64,000 bases of DNA from Candidatus Nitrotoga sp. SPKER. Its GTDB lineage: Bacteria > Pseudomonadota > Gammaproteobacteria > Burkholderiales > Gallionellaceae. Under the pieces are notes generated by a model that had not been told where the DNA came from, ran no database searches, and was given only the letters and a program-made list of their open reading frames with translations. The stretch lies in NCBI GenBank assembly GCA_003402285.1, contig QFXG01000001.1, positions 124,001 through 188,000 on the forward strand. Reading direction: 5' to 3'. A program made the position numbers and the translations under genes. How positions within the stretch are numbered: the stretch's first letter is position 1; every line of letters starts with the position of its first letter. Below are positions 1 through 11,472 of this stretch, piece by piece.

Positions 1-233
1 ATGCAGTAGGCGTTGCTATCAAAGAGGTAACAGGTATCGAAACCGAACTGTCTACCAGTGGCGGCACGTCGGATGGGCGCTTTATAGCGGATATCTGCCC
101 GCAAGTAATTGAGTTTGGTCCCCTTAACGCAACAATACATAAACTCAATGAATGCGTATCTGTAACCGACTTGGATGTATTGTCCAAAATTTACTGCCGT
201 ACATTGGTCAATTTGCTGGTCAATAAAATATGA
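1..233 (+). CDS. dapE: Succinyl-diaminopimelate desuccinylase, C-terminal end (partial)
   Basis: The open frame entering from the left edge (codons from base 3) gives 76 residues and ends at TGA 231-233. It contains the segment [12 protein letters not shown], typical of the C-terminal metal-binding part of DapE, the M20-family metallohydrolase that removes succinate from N-succinyl-LL-diaminopimelate in lysine and peptidoglycan precursor synthesis. Only the tail is visible; the start and most catalytic residues lie outside the window. The stop overlaps the start of prmB by ATGA, so the two are translationally coupled. The dapE-prmB order is familiar in betaproteobacteria. Confidence 0.9.
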   Translation, partial: AVGVAIKEVTGIETELSTSGGTSDGRFIADICPQVIEFGPLNATIHKLNECVSVTDLDVLSKIYCRTLVNLLVNKI

Positions 234-1135
234 GTATGTTGCACCATTTTGAGAATACAAACGAACTCCATACCGTGCGTGACTGGCTGCGCTTTACGGT
301 AAGTGTATTTAACGAAGCAAAGCTCAGTTTCGGACATGGATCAGCTAATGCCTATGATGAAGCAGCCTACCTTATTCTGCATACCCTGCACTTGCCGCTG
401 GATACCTTGAATCCATTTCTCGACGCGCGACTTATTGCTGAAGAAAAAAAAGCGTTGCTCACATTACTCAAACAGCGTGTGGATGAACGAATTCCTGTTG
501 CCTACCTGACGCATGAAGCTTGGTTAGGAGATTTCAGTTTTTATGTAGACGAGCGCGTCATCGTACCCCGCTCTTTTATCGCTGAACTGATACCGGAGCA
601 ATTTACACCCTGGATAGACGATACAAAAATCGTGACCAACGTGCTGGATCTATGCACCGGCAGTGGCTGTCTTGCCATTTTGGCTGCGCACGCTTTCCCT
701 GATGCCATCGTGGATGCTGTTGATATTTCTCCAGACGCACTGGAGGTTACGCAGCGTAATGTTGCTGACTATGGCTTGGAAGACCGAATCAATATAATAA
801 AGTCAGATCTTTTTTTCAATCTGACGGGCAAGCAATACGACGTCATCATCAGTAACCCCCCTTATGTGGATGCATCATCCATGACCGCGCTACCGGCAGA
901 ATACCGACATGAGCCGCAACTCGCATTAGGCAGTGGCACAGATGGACTAGATGCTACACGCGACATATTGAAACATGCGGCTGACCATCTCAATCCAAAT
1001 GGATTGCTGGTGGTCGAAATCGGCCATAATCGCTCCGCACTCGAAGCTGTATATCCCAATTTTCCATTCATCTGGCTGGAGGTATCGGCAGGTAATGAAT
1101 TTGTATTTATGCTGCGGCGTGAAGATTTAATTTGA
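230..1135 (+). CDS. prmB: Ribosomal protein L3 N5-glutamine methyltransferase PrmB
   Basis: 301 residues, the usual length for PrmB, a cytoplasmic SAM-dependent enzyme that methylates a glutamine of ribosomal protein L3. An N-terminal helical region (about 1-110) precedes a Rossmann methyltransferase domain with the SAM-binding glycine motif [11 protein letters not shown] (140-150) and the NPPY signature (209-212) that holds the target glutamine amide. NPPYVDA, with a substrate domain of this kind, separates PrmB from its paralogue PrmC, although PrmC cannot be excluded by motif alone. The start overlaps the dapE stop by four bases (ATGA). The downstream neighbour ispH is convergent. Confidence 0.92.
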   Translation: MSMLHHFENTNELHTVRDWLRFTVSVFNEAKLSFGHGSANAYDEAAYLILHTLHLPLDTLNPFLDARLIAEEKKALLTLLKQRVDERIPVAYLTHEAWLGDFSFYVDERVIVPRSFIAELIPEQFTPWIDDTKIVTNVLDLCTGSGCLAILAAHAFPDAIVDAVDISPDALEVTQRNVADYGLEDRINIIKSDLFFNLTGKQYDVIISNPPYVDASSMTALPAEYRHEPQLALGSGTDGLDATRDILKHAADHLNPNGLLVVEIGHNRSALEAVYPNFPFIWLEVSAGNEFVFMLRREDLI

Positions 1136-1158
1136 AGCAAGCCAACGCTCTCCTATTG

Positions 1159-1176
1159 CCACTAACGTCATAGTGG
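1159..1176. terminator. Possible weak bidirectional terminator between prmB and ispH
   Basis: A six-base-pair inverted repeat (ccacta / tagtgg, six-base loop) lies between the convergent prmB and ispH stops and is followed on the plus strand by TTGAGATTTT. The stem is short and the T run poor, so this rests mainly on its position. Confidence 0.3.
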
Positions 1177-1185
1177 TTGAGATTT

Positions 1186-2106
1186 TCAGGCAAGCACTTT
1201 GGGGATTGGGAATACTACATTTTCGCTAATGCCATCCAATTCACGCACACTTTTTGCACCTAGTTCTTGTAATCGTGCAATTACGTCTTGCACTAAAATT
1301 TCCGGGGCGGAAGCGCCGGCTGAAATACCGATATGCAATTTTCCTGAGAGCCATTCTGCTTGCAATTCACCCGCATTATCAACCAGGTAGGCGGGAACGT
1401 TCATGTTATGCGCGACTTCGCGCAAGCGGTTTGAATTAGAACTACTGGGCGACCCGACCACGATTACTACGTCGCACTGGCTGGCCAGATGCTTGACTGA
1501 ATCCTGACGGTTCTGCGTTGCATAGCAAATGTCATTTTTACTGGGGCCGATAATGCCCGGGAAACGCGTCTTGAGCACCGAGATAATGGCAGCGGTATCA
1601 TCCACGGACAGGGTAGTCTGGGTGACAAAGGCGACATTGGTTGGGTCTTTCACGTCAAGCAATTGCGCGTCTGCGGGTGATTCCACCAGATACATGCTAC
1701 CGTCGCCCTGCCCCATCGTGCCTTCCACTTCGGGATGACCAGCGTGGCCTATCATAATAATTTCTTTGCCCCGCTCGCGCAGGCGCGCAACTTCGATATG
1801 CACTTTGGTTACCAGCGGGCATGTTGCGTCAAATATCGTGAAACCACGTGCCTGCGCTTCGCTTCGTATTGCTTGCGATACACCATGTGCGCTGAAAATG
1901 AGAATGCTACCCGCCGGTACATCGGCTAAATCATCAATGAACACTGCACCTTTTTTGCGCAAGTTAGCCACCACAAACTCGTTGTGTACCACTTCGTGAC
2001 GTACATAAATTGGGGCACCATGCAGAGCCAGGGCACGCTCAACCATTTCGATGGCGCGATCAACGCCAGCACAAAAACCGCGGGGATTGGCGAGTAATAG
2101 TTGCAT
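1186..2106 (-). CDS. ispH: 4-hydroxy-3-methylbut-2-enyl diphosphate reductase IspH
   Basis: 306 residues, full length. IspH (LytB) is the last enzyme of the MEP isoprenoid pathway and uses a 4Fe-4S cluster to reduce HMBPP to IPP and DMAPP. The three cluster cysteines are visible in their usual motifs: C12 in [10 protein letters not shown]96 in ATCPLVTK and C194 in NDICYATQ. The active-site histidine motif HAGHPE is at 121-126. It is last in the minus-strand series ribF-ileS-lspA-ispH, with 126 bases separating it from lspA, so it may also have its own promoter. Confidence 0.96.
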   Translation of the reverse strand: MQLLLANPRGFCAGVDRAIEMVERALALHGAPIYVRHEVVHNEFVVANLRKKGAVFIDDLADVPAGSILIFSAHGVSQAIRSEAQARGFTIFDATCPLVTKVHIEVARLRERGKEIIMIGHAGHPEVEGTMGQGDGSMYLVESPADAQLLDVKDPTNVAFVTQTTLSVDDTAAIISVLKTRFPGIIGPSKNDICYATQNRQDSVKHLASQCDVVIVVGSPSSSNSNRLREVAHNMNVPAYLVDNAGELQAEWLSGKLHIGISAGASAPEILVQDVIARLQELGAKSVRELDGISENVVFPIPKVLA

Positions 2107-2232
2107 TTCATCCCTTCAATTAATAGTGATTTATTAGTTAAGTTTCAGGCAAATTTAGCGTGGTTATTTTTGCACTGAACCCTGATTCTAGAAATCTTCC
2201 TAATTTGTTATTTCCGCGATGACAGAAATATT

Positions 2233-2718
2233 CTATGATTTTTTTGTGAAGCTTTCCCATAGCAATAAGCCTGCACCACAGGTAACTGCCGAATCGGCAA
2301 TGTTGAATGCTGGAAAGTGATAAGTGTTCCAGTAAAAATCCAGAAAGTCCACCACATAACCGTAAGCAGCACGGTCTATCAGGTTACCCAGTGCGCCACC
2401 TAGTATCAATGTCAGAGCAAAACAAAACAATTTTTCCTGTTTATACTTGCCCAGTAACCAAATTATCCATACCGAAGCAGTCGCGGCGACAGCGCTGAAT
2501 AACCAACGTTGCCAGCCTCCCGCATTGCTGAGAAAACTAAACGCCGCACCACTGTTATGCACAAGCACCAAGTTAAAAAAATTGGTCACCGCCCTATTTT
2601 CGCCATAGACAAAAACCTGGCTTATCCACAGCTTGGTAATTTGATCGAGGATGATTATTACTGTTGCCAAGCTTAACCAGTGTTTCAACCCCACACTTTT
2701 TCCCACCAGCTTTGTCAT
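2233..2718 (-). CDS. lspA: Lipoprotein signal peptidase (signal peptidase II)
   Basis: 161 residues with four hydrophobic segments (about 13-33, 70-90, 97-113, 137-155), as expected of LspA, the inner-membrane aspartyl protease that removes signal peptides from prolipoproteins. The two catalytic aspartates are recognisable: D124 in YVVDF and D142 in FNIADSA. The conserved GNLIDR motif is also present. It lies 39 bases downstream of ileS in the conserved ribF-ileS-lspA-ispH cluster. Its substrates in this window include the lipoproteins FlgH, NlpD and the BON-domain protein. Confidence 0.95.
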   Translation of the reverse strand: MTKLVGKSVGLKHWLSLATVIIILDQITKLWISQVFVYGENRAVTNFFNLVLVHNSGAAFSFLSNAGGWQRWLFSAVAATASVWIIWLLGKYKQEKLFCFALTLILGGALGNLIDRAAYGYVVDFLDFYWNTYHFPAFNIADSAVTCGAGLLLWESFTKKS

Positions 2719-2757
2719 TCTTTTTCCATAAAAGATAAAAAGGAATGAAGTCTTTGC

Positions 2758-5652
2758 TTAGGCATATTTTCGCACCTCGCCGTTACCTAATAAATTACTG
2801 ACGCAACGCCTACACAAAGTAGCATTTTGAGGATCGCTACCTACATCGGCGCGGTAATGCCAGCAACGTTCACACTTGATATTCACACTCGGTATGACTT
2901 CAATGCGCTCTTCCGCTTCAGATGTGACGCGATGCAAGGTAGCACGCGAAGTTATCAGCACAAATCGCAGGTCATCACCCAGACGGGTAAGCACATCAAA
3001 ATTTTCACCCGCTGCATAAATTTCTACCTCGGCGGCCAGCGCCTGGCCAATCAGCCCGGCAGCGCGCACTTCTTCGATGTGCTTGTTTACTCTGGCACGC
3101 CAGTTACAAACTGTTGTCCAATTTTGCATTAAAACTTGATCGTCTGTTTTTGGTAAATCTGGTAAGGCAAGCCATGTTTGCTGAAACACACTCACGTCCT
3201 GCTGAGCACTCAATATCGCCCACGCTTCTTCTGCGGTGAAGCTGAGTATTGGCGCCATTAATCTCACCACGCTATGACTAATATGGTGCAGTGCATTCTG
3301 TGCTGAACGTCGTGCGTGCGAATTTTGCGCTGTAGTGTAGAGACGGTCTTTGAGAATATCCAAATAGAATCCACCCAGTTGTTCGGAACAAAAAGTCTGC
3401 AATTTCTGTACGACAAGATGAAACTCATAGCGCGTATAATCACCTGTAACCTCTGTCTGCAACTGACTTATTAGCGCTAAAGCATAGCGGTCAATCTCCA
3501 GCCATTCCTCCACTGGTAAAGTATCTCGCTGCACATCAAAATCGGCAGTGTTCGCCAACAAAAAACGTAAGGTATTGCGGATGCGGCGGTAGCTTTCCAC
3601 TACACGCTTAAGAATTTCATCGGAGATGGTCATCTCGCCTGAATAATCAGTGGACGCAGCCCACAGACGCAAAATATCCGCACCCAGCGTATCAAAAATT
3701 TTCTGCGGTGCGATGACATTGCCTTTGGATTTGCTCATTTTATGTCCATGGCCATCCACCACAAAACCATGGGTCAGCAGTGCGTTGTAAGGCGCACGGT
3801 CATTCATGGCGCAGGAGGTAAGTAATGAAGACTGAAACCAGCCCCGATGCTGGTCCGATCCTTCCAGATACAAATTAGCCGGGAATGACAAATCTTTACG
3901 TCGATGTAATACTGATGCATGAGTAGTGCCGGAATCGAACCACACGTCCAGCGTGTCGGAAAGTTTGCGGTATTGTGTCGCTTCTTCGCCTAATAATTCT
4001 TTTGCGTCCAACGAAAACCAAGCTTCGATACCCTGCTGCTCAACACGCTGCGCGACCTGCTCAAGCAATTCAAGCGTGCGCGGATGTAACTGCGTGGTTT
4101 CATTGTGAACGAAAAACGGCATCGGCACGCCCCAATTACGCTGGCGAGATACGCACCAGTCTGGACGGTTTGCAATCATCGCTTTCAGTCGTGCCTTACC
4201 CCATGCCGGGTAGAACTGCGTGGCTTCTACCGCATTATTGGCAAGGTCACGCAAGTTTTTCCCATGTCTCGTCTGCGGTAGAAGAATATTATTAAATGGC
4301 TCCACTCCGAGAAATCCCGGGATCTTCGTTAACTTTTCATCGGTCTCATATCTAATTGGCACATACGACCGCGTGGGATCGAAATTTTCCATACCTATGA
4401 ACCACTGCGGTGTGGAACGAAAAATGATTGGCGTCTTATGTCGCCAGCAGTGCGGATAACTATGCTGTATTTTTTCCAGGTGCAGCAGATGCCCGCTGGC
4501 CTGAAGTGTGGCAACTACGACATCATTCGCTTTCCATACAAATAGACCACCAACTACAGGTGTGCTGGCAAGAAACTTGCCATCATCGCCCACCGGGCTG
4601 TCATTAGGTAACCCATATTTCTGACCAACGAAATAATCGTCCAGACCATGTGCCGGAGCGGTATGTACCAAACCCGTACCCGCTTCCAGTGTTACATGGT
4701 CACCACAAATAATTTTTACCCCACGTTCATCGAATGGATGATGTAATGGCACTCCGTCTAGCGCAATGCCCTTGCAAGTGGCGAGTATTTCTCCATTCAG
4801 ACCATAGCGATCCAGGCAAGCCTGCCTCAAATCAGTAGCCAGTATCAGCAATCCGCGCGACGTTCTAACCAGCCCATAGTCAAAATCAGGATGTACACTT
4901 ACTGCCTGATTAGCGGGCAACGTCCATGGCGTGGTAGTCCAAATAACTGCATATGCTTTTTCATCATCCAGCAAAGTCACGCCAAAAGCTTTGGTCAATA
5001 AGTTGATATTTATAACTTCAAAACCTACATCAATCGCGGATGATGTTTTATCTTCATGCTCGACTTCCGCCTCGGCCAGCGCGGACTGACAATCCAGGCA
5101 CCAATTCACAGGCTTGCGCCCTTGGTAAAGATGGCCACGCTCGAATATTTTTCCCAAGGCGCGGATGATATCTGCCTCGGTTTGGTGGTTCATGGTGAGA
5201 TAGGGATTATCCCAATCACCCAACACACCTAGACGAATAAAATCCTTTTTCTGTCTTTCTATTTGCTCGGTGGCGTATTCGCGGCACAGTTCTCGAAAGC
5301 GAGCAGGTGGCATTTCCTTACCATGCTTTTTTTCCACCTGTAATTCAATCGGCAGGCCATGACAATCCCAACCGGGCACATAGGGCGCATCAAAGCCGGA
5401 TAAAGTCTTACTTTTGACAATAATATCTTTAAGCACCTTGTTCACCGCATGGCCAATATGGATGTCTCCATTAGCATAAGGTGGGCCATCGTGCAGGATA
5501 AACTTTGGACGTCCCAGACTGGTGGCGCGTATTTTTTGATAACGCTGTTGTGCCTGCCATTGAGCAAGCATCTGCGGTTCACGCTTGGCCAAATCGCCGC
5601 GCATGGGGAAAGGTGTGTCGGGAAGATTGAGAGTATTTTTATAGTCAGTCAT
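2758..5652 (-). CDS. ileS: Isoleucyl-tRNA synthetase
   Basis: 964 residues from the preferred start at 5652 ([10 protein letters not shown]). An in-frame ATG at 5676 would add eight residues. Class I synthetase that charges tRNA-Ile in the cytoplasm. HIGH is at 65-68 inside [13 protein letters not shown], and KMSKSKGN appears further on. The editing domain lies between the halves of the Rossmann fold, and the C terminus carries the zinc motif CERCWHY...CRRC. The start overlaps the ribF stop by eight bases (ATGACTGA), which supports 5652 and translational coupling. No strong Shine-Dalgarno is seen at either start. Confidence 0.96.
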   Translation of the reverse strand: MTDYKNTLNLPDTPFPMRGDLAKREPQMLAQWQAQQRYQKIRATSLGRPKFILHDGPPYANGDIHIGHAVNKVLKDIIVKSKTLSGFDAPYVPGWDCHGLPIELQVEKKHGKEMPPARFRELCREYATEQIERQKKDFIRLGVLGDWDNPYLTMNHQTEADIIRALGKIFERGHLYQGRKPVNWCLDCQSALAEAEVEHEDKTSSAIDVGFEVININLLTKAFGVTLLDDEKAYAVIWTTTPWTLPANQAVSVHPDFDYGLVRTSRGLLILATDLRQACLDRYGLNGEILATCKGIALDGVPLHHPFDERGVKIICGDHVTLEAGTGLVHTAPAHGLDDYFVGQKYGLPNDSPVGDDGKFLASTPVVGGLFVWKANDVVVATLQASGHLLHLEKIQHSYPHCWRHKTPIIFRSTPQWFIGMENFDPTRSYVPIRYETDEKLTKIPGFLGVEPFNNILLPQTRHGKNLRDLANNAVEATQFYPAWGKARLKAMIANRPDWCVSRQRNWGVPMPFFVHNETTQLHPRTLELLEQVAQRVEQQGIEAWFSLDAKELLGEEATQYRKLSDTLDVWFDSGTTHASVLHRRKDLSFPANLYLEGSDQHRGWFQSSLLTSCAMNDRAPYNALLTHGFVVDGHGHKMSKSKGNVIAPQKIFDTLGADILRLWAASTDYSGEMTISDEILKRVVESYRRIRNTLRFLLANTADFDVQRDTLPVEEWLEIDRYALALISQLQTEVTGDYTRYEFHLVVQKLQTFCSEQLGGFYLDILKDRLYTTAQNSHARRSAQNALHHISHSVVRLMAPILSFTAEEAWAILSAQQDVSVFQQTWLALPDLPKTDDQVLMQNWTTVCNWRARVNKHIEEVRAAGLIGQALAAEVEIYAAGENFDVLTRLGDDLRFVLITSRATLHRVTSEAEERIEVIPSVNIKCERCWHYRADVGSDPQNATLCRRCVSNLLGNGEVRKYA

Positions 5653-6571
5653 TTTGTATAAACCATTGCTTTGCATTACTTACATCGAGCTCAATCTGCT
5701 GTGTCAAACTTTGCAGGTTGAGGTACTTCACTTCATCGCGCAACTTGTGCAGGAAATCCACACGCAAATGTTTGTTATAAATGTTGCCCGAAAAATCAAA
5801 AAGATGTACTTCCAATACAGGCTTGCCGTTTTTTTTCACCGTAGGGCGCACGCCCAGACTCGCTACGCCCTGCATGAGTGACAGATTATCTCCCTGCATC
5901 CTTACTACAAAAATACCGGTAAGTGGCGGCCGATTGTGTTTTAACTGAATGTTTGCAGTCGGGAACCCCAGCTTCTTGCCTAAGCCATCGCCATGAACCA
6001 CACGCCCGCTGATACTATAAGGACGCCCCAAATAACGCTGTGCTGCTTGTAGATCACCTTCGATCAGCGCAGCGCGCACCGCCGTACTGGATATTCGTAA
6101 GCTATTCTGCGATACACTGTGCATAGCCTCTACTTTAAAACCTAGCTGGCTCCCCATCTTTTCCATCAACGCAAAATCACCGCTGCGTCGGTAACCGAAA
6201 CGAAAATCATCGCCAATCAACACGAATTTCGCCGCTAATTTATCAGACAGAGCATGAATGAAATTGACTGCACTCATCTGTGCAAAGCTGTTAGTAAAGC
6301 GACATACATATACCCGATCTACATCAAGTGTCGCGAAAAACTCAAGCTTCTCACGCATGCTGGTCAACCGCACGGGCGCCTCTTGCGGTGTAAAAAATTC
6401 ACGCGGATGTGGCTCGAATACCAGTACTGCCGTCGGAAGTCCGAGCCGCTGTGCGGTCATCTTTAATCGCTTGAGTAACGCTTGATGGCCAAGGTGTACT
6501 CCATCAAAATTGCCTATAGTTAGTGCAACTGATTTTTTGTCTGTTGAGTTAAATCCGCGAAAAATCAACAT
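5645..6571 (-). CDS. ribF: Bifunctional riboflavin kinase / FAD synthetase
   Basis: 308 residues, normal for bacterial RibF. It converts riboflavin to FMN and then FAD. The N-terminal FAD synthetase half has the nucleotidyltransferase motif NFDGVHLGH (21-29). The C-terminal flavokinase half contains GFPTANIQL. It is the first gene of the minus-strand cluster ribF-ileS-lspA-ispH and its stop overlaps ileS. No FMN riboswitch-like structure was noticed in the bases before the start. The Shine-Dalgarno is weak. Confidence 0.95.
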   Translation of the reverse strand: MLIFRGFNSTDKKSVALTIGNFDGVHLGHQALLKRLKMTAQRLGLPTAVLVFEPHPREFFTPQEAPVRLTSMREKLEFFATLDVDRVYVCRFTNSFAQMSAVNFIHALSDKLAAKFVLIGDDFRFGYRRSGDFALMEKMGSQLGFKVEAMHSVSQNSLRISSTAVRAALIEGDLQAAQRYLGRPYSISGRVVHGDGLGKKLGFPTANIQLKHNRPPLTGIFVVRMQGDNLSLMQGVASLGVRPTVKKNGKPVLEVHLFDFSGNIYNKHLRVDFLHKLRDEVKYLNLQSLTQQIELDVSNAKQWFIQND

Positions 6572-6715
6572 TCGGGCTGGATCGCCGATAAAAAAGAGTA
6601 CGATTATACCGTGAGCAAAGAATGGGAGTGAGGCATTAAGAAATACTGTCTTGATGCCTGGTTATTTAGACTGCGATGTAGAGTAATAGATAAAATAGCC
6701 GTACCTGATGAAGTT

Positions 6716-6774
6716 TCACTTGAATGGAGTGGGTGATGCCAGACTTTCTGCTTTATTCAACAAAAATTGATTGA
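6716..6774 (-). pseudogene. Relic of a cbbR-like LysR gene 3' end
   Basis: On the minus strand this stretch reads in frame as NQFLLNKAESLASPTPFK followed by TGA. The first 14 residues match the C terminus of the CbbR encoded at 8230-9162 (NQFLLNEAESLASP). At the DNA level about 43 bases align with four differences seen by eye (6731-6774 against about 8260-8303). Upstream of the relic the similarity stops at a long perfect hairpin. It is the tail of a lost second copy or a rearrangement scar. Confidence 0.75.
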
Positions 6775-6814
6775 GATGAATTACCCCGCGGCTTGCCGCG
6801 GGGTAATTCATCTC
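6773..6814. terminator. Perfect 20-bp stem hairpin, probable terminator downstream of the carbonic anhydrase gene
   Basis: The arms 6773-6792 and 6795-6814 are perfect reverse complements of 20 bases with a two-base TT loop and a GC-rich centre (ccccgcggc / gccgcgggg). On the minus strand, which carries the carbonic anhydrase gene ending at 6891, the stem is followed by AATCAATTTTTG. On the plus strand it is followed by a T-rich run at about 6823-6831. It could terminate in both directions. The stem is longer and more perfect than most intrinsic terminators. Confidence 0.7.
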
Positions 6815-6890
6815 GCAATATCTATTTTTTTGTGGATTCATTTTCCTCACCTTAATTTATTATGGGGATAAAATCATATTTGAAAGTAGA

Positions 6891-7541
6891 TTATCCCTGA
6901 TTATTAAGAATTAACGTGTCTTCATAAAAATCCACCACACCAGTGGCTATGTTATGTTTGCCACCAACAATACCAATCGCACCAGTTTCAACCATCTCTT
7001 TTAAAATTGGGCTGCGTTCCATAATGGCATGTAATGTTTTTTTTACGTTCATAGTGGCTACCTGTTCTACAAATTCGGGATTTCTTGAATTACGATTTTC
7101 GGTTTCGTTACTTGCCTCATAAACCGCTGGCTGTATTTTACTTAATAGAGCGGTTAGATTACCCATTTCTACGTGGTCGCAAGCACCTTTTATGGCACCG
7201 CATTTGGTATGGCCTAAAACTACTATTATTTTAGAGCCAGCAACTTTGCAGCCAAACTCCATGCTGCCTAATATGTCTTCATTAATTATATTGCCCGCTA
7301 TCCGAACACTGAATACATCGCCTAAGCCCTGGTCGAAAATCAGCTCAACCGATGTACGAGAGTCTATGCAACTTAAAATAACCGCAAACGGATATTGTCC
7401 ATCGGATATTTCATTGGCCTGTTGCAGCAGATTACGGTTTAACTTAAGGTTACTTACAAAGCGTTTATTTCCTTCTTTTAATAACTCTAAAGCCATTGCT
7501 GGTGTAATGGCAGTTTGCATCTCTTTGGTTAATGTTTTCAT
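6891..7541 (-). CDS. Beta-class carbonic anhydrase
   Basis: 216 residues. It interconverts CO2 and bicarbonate, which in an autotroph feeds CO2 to RuBisCO and bicarbonate to carboxylases. Zinc ligands and the active-site pair are visible: C58 and D60/R62 in SCIDSRTS, and H111 and C114 in GHTKCGA. No signal peptide is seen, so a cytoplasmic location is inferred. A Shine-Dalgarno (CTGGAGATAAAAA) precedes the ATG. It lies about 1.8 kb from cbbLSX on the opposite strand, separated by relic-bearing DNA. A role in carbon fixation is inferred from position and the autotrophic setting. Confidence 0.93.
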   Translation of the reverse strand: MKTLTKEMQTAITPAMALELLKEGNKRFVSNLKLNRNLLQQANEISDGQYPFAVILSCIDSRTSVELIFDQGLGDVFSVRIAGNIINEDILGSMEFGCKVAGSKIIVVLGHTKCGAIKGACDHVEMGNLTALLSKIQPAVYEASNETENRNSRNPEFVEQVATMNVKKTLHAIMERSPILKEMVETGAIGIVGGKHNIATGVVDFYEDTLILNNQG

Positions 7542-8229
7542 TTTTTATCTCCAGAAAAGTTATGATTTCGTATGTATTTAACTTTATTGCGACTGTTCTA
7601 TAGCTCTGGCCTGGTGAAGTATTAAGTCTGCATGTAGAGTTGACTGTGCCAAGTACTATTATGTATTTACACTACATCGGGTTGAAGCAATAAGGCGGAT
7701 TCAACGCTGAAGTACAACTTTTGTAAGAGTATTTAGGTGGCGCGAGCTGCATTACTATCGTAGCCACTTAAACGACCCGGTATCAAGGAACATAGACGAA
7801 GAAATATAAGCCACTCACCAGTGGTCAACGATATCAGATTTATGAATTGAAGCAAGCGGGTTTGAATCAAACTCGGATTTCCCAAAGGATGGGCGTGGAA
7901 AAATGATAATCGATTTACATAAAACCAATGTATTCGGTACTCCGGAACAAGTCGCACCAAAATATTTGAAAACACCTAGATGCACCTGAAGAATTCCCCA
8001 AAGTTATTTTCTGCACGTGAAATTTTACAATCCTTTAACCTAAATCAGTCAAAAAATCTAACTGTAACCATCTAATATAATAGCTATTTTTAAAAATAGC
8101 ATTCGTAAAACAGATACATGGCTTTGCCTATGTCGCACTCTATCTCAAAATAGTTACGCTTCACTGAATAGCTGTATGTGGGCGCCTCCAGCCTAAAATA
8201 ATGACAGCAGACAATATAAGGATTTTTGT
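7542..8229. other. Gene-free AT-rich stretch with an insertion sequence relic
   Basis: No convincing intact gene was found between the carbonic anhydrase gene and cbbR. The stretch holds an IS30-like N-terminal fragment (7799-7906) and an 18-base perfect palindrome, gctattttt/aaaaatagc, at 8083-8100. The rest is AT-rich with stops in all frames. An 80-codon open frame on the minus strand (7733-7975) runs antisense across the IS relic and is not believed to be a gene. Confidence 0.6.
7799..7906 (+). pseudogene. IS30-family transposase N-terminal relic
   Basis: Codons from 7799 give a 35-residue helix-turn-helix-like segment starting KKYKPLTSGQRYQIYELKQA and ending RISQRMGVEK before TGA at 7904. 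The pattern 'LT..QRYQI..LK.AG..Q..I...MGV' is that of the N-terminal DNA-binding region of IS30-type transposases. The likely start codon is decayed (ACG at 7796-7798) and nothing recognisable as the DDE domain follows. Assignment is by pattern only. Confidence 0.55.
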
Positions 8230-9162
8230 TTACTTGATGCGGCTTCGGTTGCTCGATGTTGGTGAAGCCAGACTTTCTGCTTCATTCAGCAAAAACTGAT
8301 TGAATGCATGCGCTGCGGTGGTAAGACGTTTACTCTTTAGATGGACAATATGCCAGTGACGCATGATAGGAAAATGATCCACATCCAATACTTGCAGACG
8401 TTTGATTTCCAATTCCATTTCGATGCCATGCATGGAAATAATGCCTAACCCCATACCAGCTTGCACCGATTGTTTGATTGCTTCATTCGTGTCCATTTCC
8501 ATATGAGTAGGCAATTTCAAATGGTGGCTGGCAAAATATCGTTCTACTACACCACGAGTGCCCGATCCTTGCTCGCGCAGTAAAAAAATTTCTTGCGCTA
8601 ATTGCCTGGGCTTAATGTTACGCACCTTGGTTAAAGGATGATTGGGTGCAGCGATGACAACCAGCGGGTTTTGCATAAACGGCTGCGATAGCGTATCTGC
8701 ACTTTCTGGCGGTTGACCCATGATAGCAAGATCGGCGCTATTATCGACGAGCAATTTTATTACTGCGTCACGATTGGCAACATGCAGGCTTACGCTGATC
8801 TTAGGGTATTGCTGAATAAATTTTGCCAATAATTGAGGCATAAAATAGCTAGCTGTACTGACTGCAGAGATATTCAAGCGGCCATGTTCCAATCCTTTCA
8901 TCTCGCTAAACATTGCGTTCATTTCATCAAGTTGTTGCGCAATGTTGCGAGTGTAATGCAGCATTTCCTGGCCTGCTTCGGTCAGGTGTATTTGTTTGCC
9001 CACTCGGTCAAATAAAGGTAGGCCGACACTATGTTCAAGTTGCTTGATTTGCATAGAGACTGCTGGCTGGCTAAGGTACAATTCCTTGGCCGCGCGTGAA
9101 TGACTCAAATGCCGTGCTACGGCATCGAAAATTTTAAGTTGTCGGATCGTTAAATGTAACAT
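8230..9162 (-). CDS. cbbR: LysR-type regulator of RuBisCO operon, CbbR
   Basis: 310 residues from the last of three tandem ATGs (9168, 9165, 9162), giving MLHLTIRQLKIFDAV, which matches the usual CbbR N terminus. A frame extending further upstream to 9198 is unlikely. The N-terminal winged helix-turn-helix contains SRAAKELYLSQPAVSMQIKQ. The rest is a periplasmic-binding-protein-like effector domain, which in CbbR homologues senses metabolites such as RuBP, PEP or NADPH. It is divergent from cbbL with about 180 bases between, the classic arrangement for CbbR control. A 3'-end duplicate of this gene lies at 6716-6774. Confidence 0.92.
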   Translation of the reverse strand: MLHLTIRQLKIFDAVARHLSHSRAAKELYLSQPAVSMQIKQLEHSVGLPLFDRVGKQIHLTEAGQEMLHYTRNIAQQLDEMNAMFSEMKGLEHGRLNISAVSTASYFMPQLLAKFIQQYPKISVSLHVANRDAVIKLLVDNSADLAIMGQPPESADTLSQPFMQNPLVVIAAPNHPLTKVRNIKPRQLAQEIFLLREQGSGTRGVVERYFASHHLKLPTHMEMDTNEAIKQSVQAGMGLGIISMHGIEMELEIKRLQVLDVDHFPIMRHWHIVHLKSKRLTTAAHAFNQFLLNEAESLASPTSSNRSRIK

Positions 9163-9208
9163 CATCATATTATAATTAATACTTATAGTTAACATCAATA
9201 TAATTGAC

Positions 9209-9226
9209 TATTATTTATGAATAATA
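9209..9226. promoter_or_regulatory. Putative CbbR operator in the cbbR-cbbL intergenic region
   Basis: TATTATT-TATG-AATAATA is a perfect 7-bp inverted repeat with a four-base spacer and contains the T-N11-A pattern bound by LysR regulators. It lies about 115 bases upstream of cbbL and directly behind a TTGACT hexamer (9204-9209) that could be a -35 element. A second imperfect palindrome (9259-9282) lies nearer cbbL. The binding role is inferred from position and pattern. Confidence 0.5.
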
Positions 9227-9258
9227 TTAGGTAATGTACACCCTACGCGCTGAAACAA

Positions 9259-9282
9259 ATACCCATTAATCGTAATGAGTAT
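9259..9282. repeat. Imperfect palindrome upstream of cbbL
   Basis: Arms ATACCCATTA and TAATGAGTAT match at nine of ten positions around a four-base ATCG centre. It lies between the putative CbbR operator and the cbbL ribosome binding site. It could be a second regulator half-site cluster or form a hairpin in the leader. Confidence 0.4.
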
Positions 9283-9328
9283 TGCCCGCCAGCTTACACA
9301 GGAGGGCGCGGTGCGGTTTTTTCAATAA

Positions 9329-10816
<1,488 letters not shown>

Positions 10817-10838
10817 TTAATATCAAGGAGATTCAATT

Positions 10839-11273
10839 ATGATGACCAATTCTGGAAATCAGATCACGCAAGGGCAGTTTTCTTTTTTGCCCCCGCTGAC
10901 TGATGTACAAATCACAGCGCAAATTAAATATGCGCTGAAATGCGGCTGGTCGCTATCGGTCGAATACACCGATGACCCGCATCCACGCAATACTTATTGG
11001 GAAATGTTCGGCAACCCTATGTTTGACCTTAAAGATCCTGCAGGAATTTTGATGGAGATCAACAATTGCCGTAAGACTTTCCCTAATCACTACATTCGTG
11101 TGATGGCTTTTAGTGCAGTACGCGGTATAGAAAGCCCAACGATGTCATATATCGTTAACCGTCCTAAAACCGAACCTGGCTTCAGGCTCGTGCGGGAAGA
11201 AGCGGAAAGTCGTAGCATACGCTACACCGTCCACTCCTACGCAACCGAAAAACCAGAAGGCGAGCGGTACTAA
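10839..11273 (+). CDS. cbbS: RuBisCO small subunit, red-type
   Basis: 144 residues, starting 22 bases after cbbL with a Shine-Dalgarno (AAGGAGATTCAATT). The small subunit caps the L8S8 holoenzyme. The C-terminal extension after about residue 105 ([13 protein letters not shown] and onward) is the red-type beta-hairpin extension that lines the central channel of the complex and substitutes for the green-type loop. [12 protein letters not shown] is the conserved core segment. A strong intrinsic terminator follows, so cbbL and cbbS are probably made in excess over cbbX. Confidence 0.96.
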   Translation: MMTNSGNQITQGQFSFLPPLTDVQITAQIKYALKCGWSLSVEYTDDPHPRNTYWEMFGNPMFDLKDPAGILMEINNCRKTFPNHYIRVMAFSAVRGIESPTMSYIVNRPKTEPGFRLVREEAESRSIRYTVHSYATEKPEGERY

Positions 11274-11280
11274 GCAATTG

Positions 11281-11310
11281 CGGGTACGGTATATGCCGTA
11301 CCCGTTTTTT
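11281..11310 (+). terminator. Intrinsic terminator after cbbS
   Basis: A nine-base-pair stem (cgggtacgg / ccgtacccg) with a six-base TATATG loop is followed immediately by TTTTTT at 11305-11310. It sits between cbbS and cbbX and probably attenuates transcription into cbbX. Confidence 0.9.
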
Positions 11311-11472
11311 AACCCGCTGTTGAAATACTCTGTAAATAGTCTTCCTCAAAACTTGGCGATAAAGAATTTTCTTCTTTGAAAATTGCCGTTCCAATTAAAT
11401 ATAAACTTATTTAAAAATACGCAGAAAGTATGCGGAAAATTTCAACAGCCGATTGATTTAACAGGATAAATA

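Noticed and set aside
6590-6640. FMN riboswitch before ribF
   Set aside because: The leader is too short and lacks the conserved RFN pattern.
7733-7975. 80-codon frame on the minus strand
   Set aside because: It runs antisense over the IS30-like relic, has no family match or ribosome binding site, and no conserved features.
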